Source: an uncultured Erysipelotrichaceae bacterium
GTDB taxonomy: Bacteria; Bacillota_I; Bacilli_A; Erysipelotrichales; Erysipelotrichaceae
Direction: 5' to 3'
Assembly: GCA_937893115.1 (NCBI GenBank)
Contig: CALBGK010000023.1
Coordinates: 1-9,156, forward strand
Length of the DNA: 9,156 nucleotides
In this document: positions 7,788 through 9,156 of the stretch, one piece after another
Numbering within the stretch: position 1 is the stretch's first letter
Layout of the letters: each line of letters begins with the position of its first letter
Notes under the pieces: generated by a model
Seen by the model: only the letters and a program-made list of their open reading frames with translations
The model's database searches: none
What the model was told of the DNA's origin: nothing
Position numbers and translations under genes: made by a program

Positions 7788-8962
7788 ACTCTTTTGCTCT
7801 TTTCATATCTTGATATTTCCGATAGTGCTACACCGACAGCCATCATACAAGATAAAGTACTTGAACCACCAGATGAAAGAAGTAATAAAGGTACTCCTGT
7901 CAAAGGAATAAGACCAGTAACGCCACCGACATTGAGGCAAAAGTGTAAGAAGAAATACATGAAGACACCAACAAAGACAATTCTTTGGCGAACTTCGCTA
8001 GTCTTAAAAGAATATTTAACTAGAGGTATCATCACCATGCCATATAGGACAATGACAGGAATAAAACCACCAACCAAACCCAGTTCTTCAACGATGACAG
8101 GTAAGATAAAATCGTTATCCGGATTAGGGAAATTCATATACTTGTGAATAGAACGACCATAACCTAAGCCAAATAAGCCACCTGTCGCAAAAGATACTAG
8201 TGACATGATTAAGTGGTAGCCACTATCATATTGATATTTAAAAGGATTGGCACTAGATAAAAAGCGAGCCACTTGATAACCGTCAAAGTTTTCAAGAATA
8301 GAAGTTCCTATTGGCGATAGTAGGAATAGACCTGCAGCAATTATCGCCAACAAGACAAGTAACATCCTTCTTTGATAATAGATAAATTCTTTACGATTGG
8401 CTATCATCAAAAGCACAAAGGCAATGCCGACTAAGACTATGGCAGAACCTAAGTCCTTTTGCCAAAGCACGATGATACCAGCATATAGAGCTGCTACTAA
8501 GAGTAATTTCTTAAAATAGGCCTTATTTTGTTCAGGACCGTAGTCCTTACCTAAGACCTTAGCAAATAAGATGATAATATATAATTTCGCAAATTCCGAT
8601 GGCTGAATAGAAAAGCCACCAAAACTTATCCAGGCATAGGCACCACCAACCGGATTAAAGGCTCTAGTTATAAGCAAGGCTCCTAATATGACAAAAAAAC
8701 CTACTTTGGTGATGAGAACTTCCTTTAAAGACACTATCTTGATATGTGACAATATCGACATAGCCGTAATGCCGATTAAGACGAAAACTAATTGTCTAAT
8801 AATGGCACTGACAATGATGGATGAATCGCCAGTACTACTGGCCATCTCAGCACTAGCAATCATAAATGAGCCAAAAATAGCTAATAAAATAGTGCCAGTG
8901 AGCAACCATTTATTACAAAGTGGCGGAAAGATGTAAAAATGCTTATCCTTAATTTCACGCAT
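7784..8962 (-). CDS. ftsW: FtsW/RodA/SpoVE-family peptidoglycan glycosyltransferase, FtsW-like
   Basis: SEDS-family integral membrane protein that polymerises lipid II into glycan strands together with a class B penicillin-binding protein. About ten hydrophobic segments are visible between residues 19 and 381. Conserved SEDS features include SIQPSEFAK (118-126), WQKDLGSA (167-174), SGYHLIMSLVSFATGGLFG (247-265), NPDNDFILPVIVEELG (280-295) and LLSSGGSST (361-369). D284 aligns with the catalytic Asp of the family. The GSS loop and the form of the large extracellular loop favour FtsW over RodA, and length 392 agrees; SpoVE cannot be excluded. Departures from the usual motif are SSGG instead of SYGG and NPDNDF instead of EPHTDF. 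ATG at 8962 lacks a well-spaced Shine-Dalgarno: AAGGAT is about 17 bases upstream. An in-frame TAG four codons earlier prevents a longer start. Confidence 0.93.
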   Translation of the reverse strand: MREIKDKHFYIFPPLCNKWLLTGTILLAIFGSFMIASAEMASSTGDSSIIVSAIIRQLVFVLIGITAMSILSHIKIVSLKEVLITKVGFFVILGALLITRAFNPVGGAYAWISFGGFSIQPSEFAKLYIIILFAKVLGKDYGPEQNKAYFKKLLLVAALYAGIIVLWQKDLGSAIVLVGIAFVLLMIANRKEFIYYQRRMLLVLLAIIAAGLFLLSPIGTSILENFDGYQVARFLSSANPFKYQYDSGYHLIMSLVSFATGGLFGLGYGRSIHKYMNFPNPDNDFILPVIVEELGLVGGFIPVIVLYGMVMIPLVKYSFKTSEVRQRIVFVGVFMYFFLHFCLNVGGVTGLIPLTGVPLLLLSSGGSSTLSCMMAVGVALSEISRYEKSKRV

Positions 8963-8968
8963 ACAAAC

Positions 8969-8977
8969 ATTCTAACA
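8969..8977 (-). promoter_or_regulatory. Possible extended -10 promoter element for ftsW-rsmD-coaD
   Basis: On the minus strand TGTTAGAAT is an extended -10 (TGn plus TAGAAT, 5 of 6) whose start point would fall at or within a base or two of the ftsW ATG. No good -35 is present. TATACT (9008-9003) is an alternative -10 that would leave a 30-odd-base leader containing AAGGAT. The gap is AT-rich, so chance matches are likely. Confidence 0.3.
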
Positions 8978-9006
8978 TATCCTTATACATTTTTTCTAAA
9001 ATAGTA

Positions 9007-9012
9007 TATAAT
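9007..9012 (+). promoter_or_regulatory. Consensus -10 box upstream of peptide deformylase gene
   Basis: TATAAT is a perfect -10 hexamer ending 7 bases before the def ATG at 9020, which places the transcription start at or very near the start codon. No convincing -35 box is visible at the normal distance. Confidence 0.4.
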
Positions 9013-9019
9013 TGAAGCT

Positions 9020-9156
9020 ATGGTAATAAATAAAAAAACAATAGTAACTGACGATAATAAACTGATAAGAGAAAAGTCTAAAACAGTACCTCTACCATTG
9101 AGCGATGAACATAAAGAAATACTAAAATCGCTATATGAATATGTCTATAATTCAAC
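9020..9156 (+). CDS. def: Peptide deformylase, N-terminal 45 codons (3' end beyond window)
   Basis: Metalloenzyme that removes the formyl group from the N-terminal methionine of new proteins. Only the N-terminus is present: MVINKKTIVTDDNKLIREKS then VPLPLSDEHKEILKSLYEYV. The IVTDDNKLIREKSKTV segment corresponds to the family start (D-x-x-LR-x-x-S-x-x-V). The PLSDEHKEILKSLYEYVYNS stretch is the insertion typical of type-2 deformylases of Gram-positive bacteria. The GxGxAAxQ, EGCLS and HExDH motifs that would prove the call lie outside the window. The start is the first ATG in the frame; only a weak GAAG lies two bases upstream. It is divergent from ftsW across a 57-bp gap. Confidence 0.85.
   Translation, partial: MVINKKTIVTDDNKLIREKSKTVPLPLSDEHKEILKSLYEYVYNS

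Noticed and set aside
7784..8962. TGA read as tryptophan (Mollicutes code)
   Set aside because: Tryptophans in ClpB, HrcA and FtsW use TGG, and ftsW ends with TGA exactly where the family's C-terminus and the rsmD start are expected.

Overview
This window comes from a low-GC Gram-positive bacterium (Bacillota). The evidence is AT-rich sequence, HrcA/CIRCE heat-shock control, strong AGGAGG-type ribosome binding sites, a DnaK lacking the roughly 24-residue ATPase-domain insertion typical of Gram-negative DnaK, and a type-2 (Gram-positive-like) peptide deformylase start. Tryptophan is encoded by TGG and TGA is used as a stop, so the code is standard. An FtsW-type protein implies a cell wall. The overall feel is of an Erysipelotrichia- or Mollicutes-related lineage that kept its wall, but that class-level placement is only an impression.

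Positions 1-5959 hold a class I heat-shock locus read entirely on the minus strand: hrcA (repressor), grpE, dnaK, dnaJ, then clpB, whose 3' end runs off the left edge. hrcA-grpE-dnaK are tightly packed (13-14 bp gaps). dnaJ follows after 56 bp containing a hairpin. clpB follows after 70 bp containing its own CIRCE operator. Upstream of hrcA, a strong sigma-A-like promoter lies between two CIRCE-like operators, one covering the -35 box and one covering the start of transcription. The logic is the usual autoregulated circuit: HrcA represses its own operon and clpB. The products (DnaK/DnaJ/GrpE plus the ClpB disaggregase) cooperate in refolding and disaggregation.

Positions 6040-6666 carry a plus-strand hexapeptide-repeat O-acetyltransferase of the LacA/Maa type. 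A bidirectional terminator-like hairpin separates it from a convergent minus-strand cluster, ftsW (8962-7784), rsmD (7787-7254) and coaD (7249-6770). These are joined by a 4-bp ATGA overlap and a 4-bp gap, so they are probably one transcript covering septal peptidoglycan synthesis, 16S rRNA methylation and coenzyme A synthesis. Divergent from ftsW, a plus-strand peptide deformylase gene begins at 9020 and runs off the right edge.

I see no mobile element, CRISPR array, RNA gene or plainly novel system. The window is conserved housekeeping DNA. The points of most interest are regulatory: a consensus internal ribosome binding site inside clpB where an N-domain-less isoform would start, the paired CIRCE elements at hrcA, and hairpins at the dnaK-dnaJ and dnaJ-clpB junctions.
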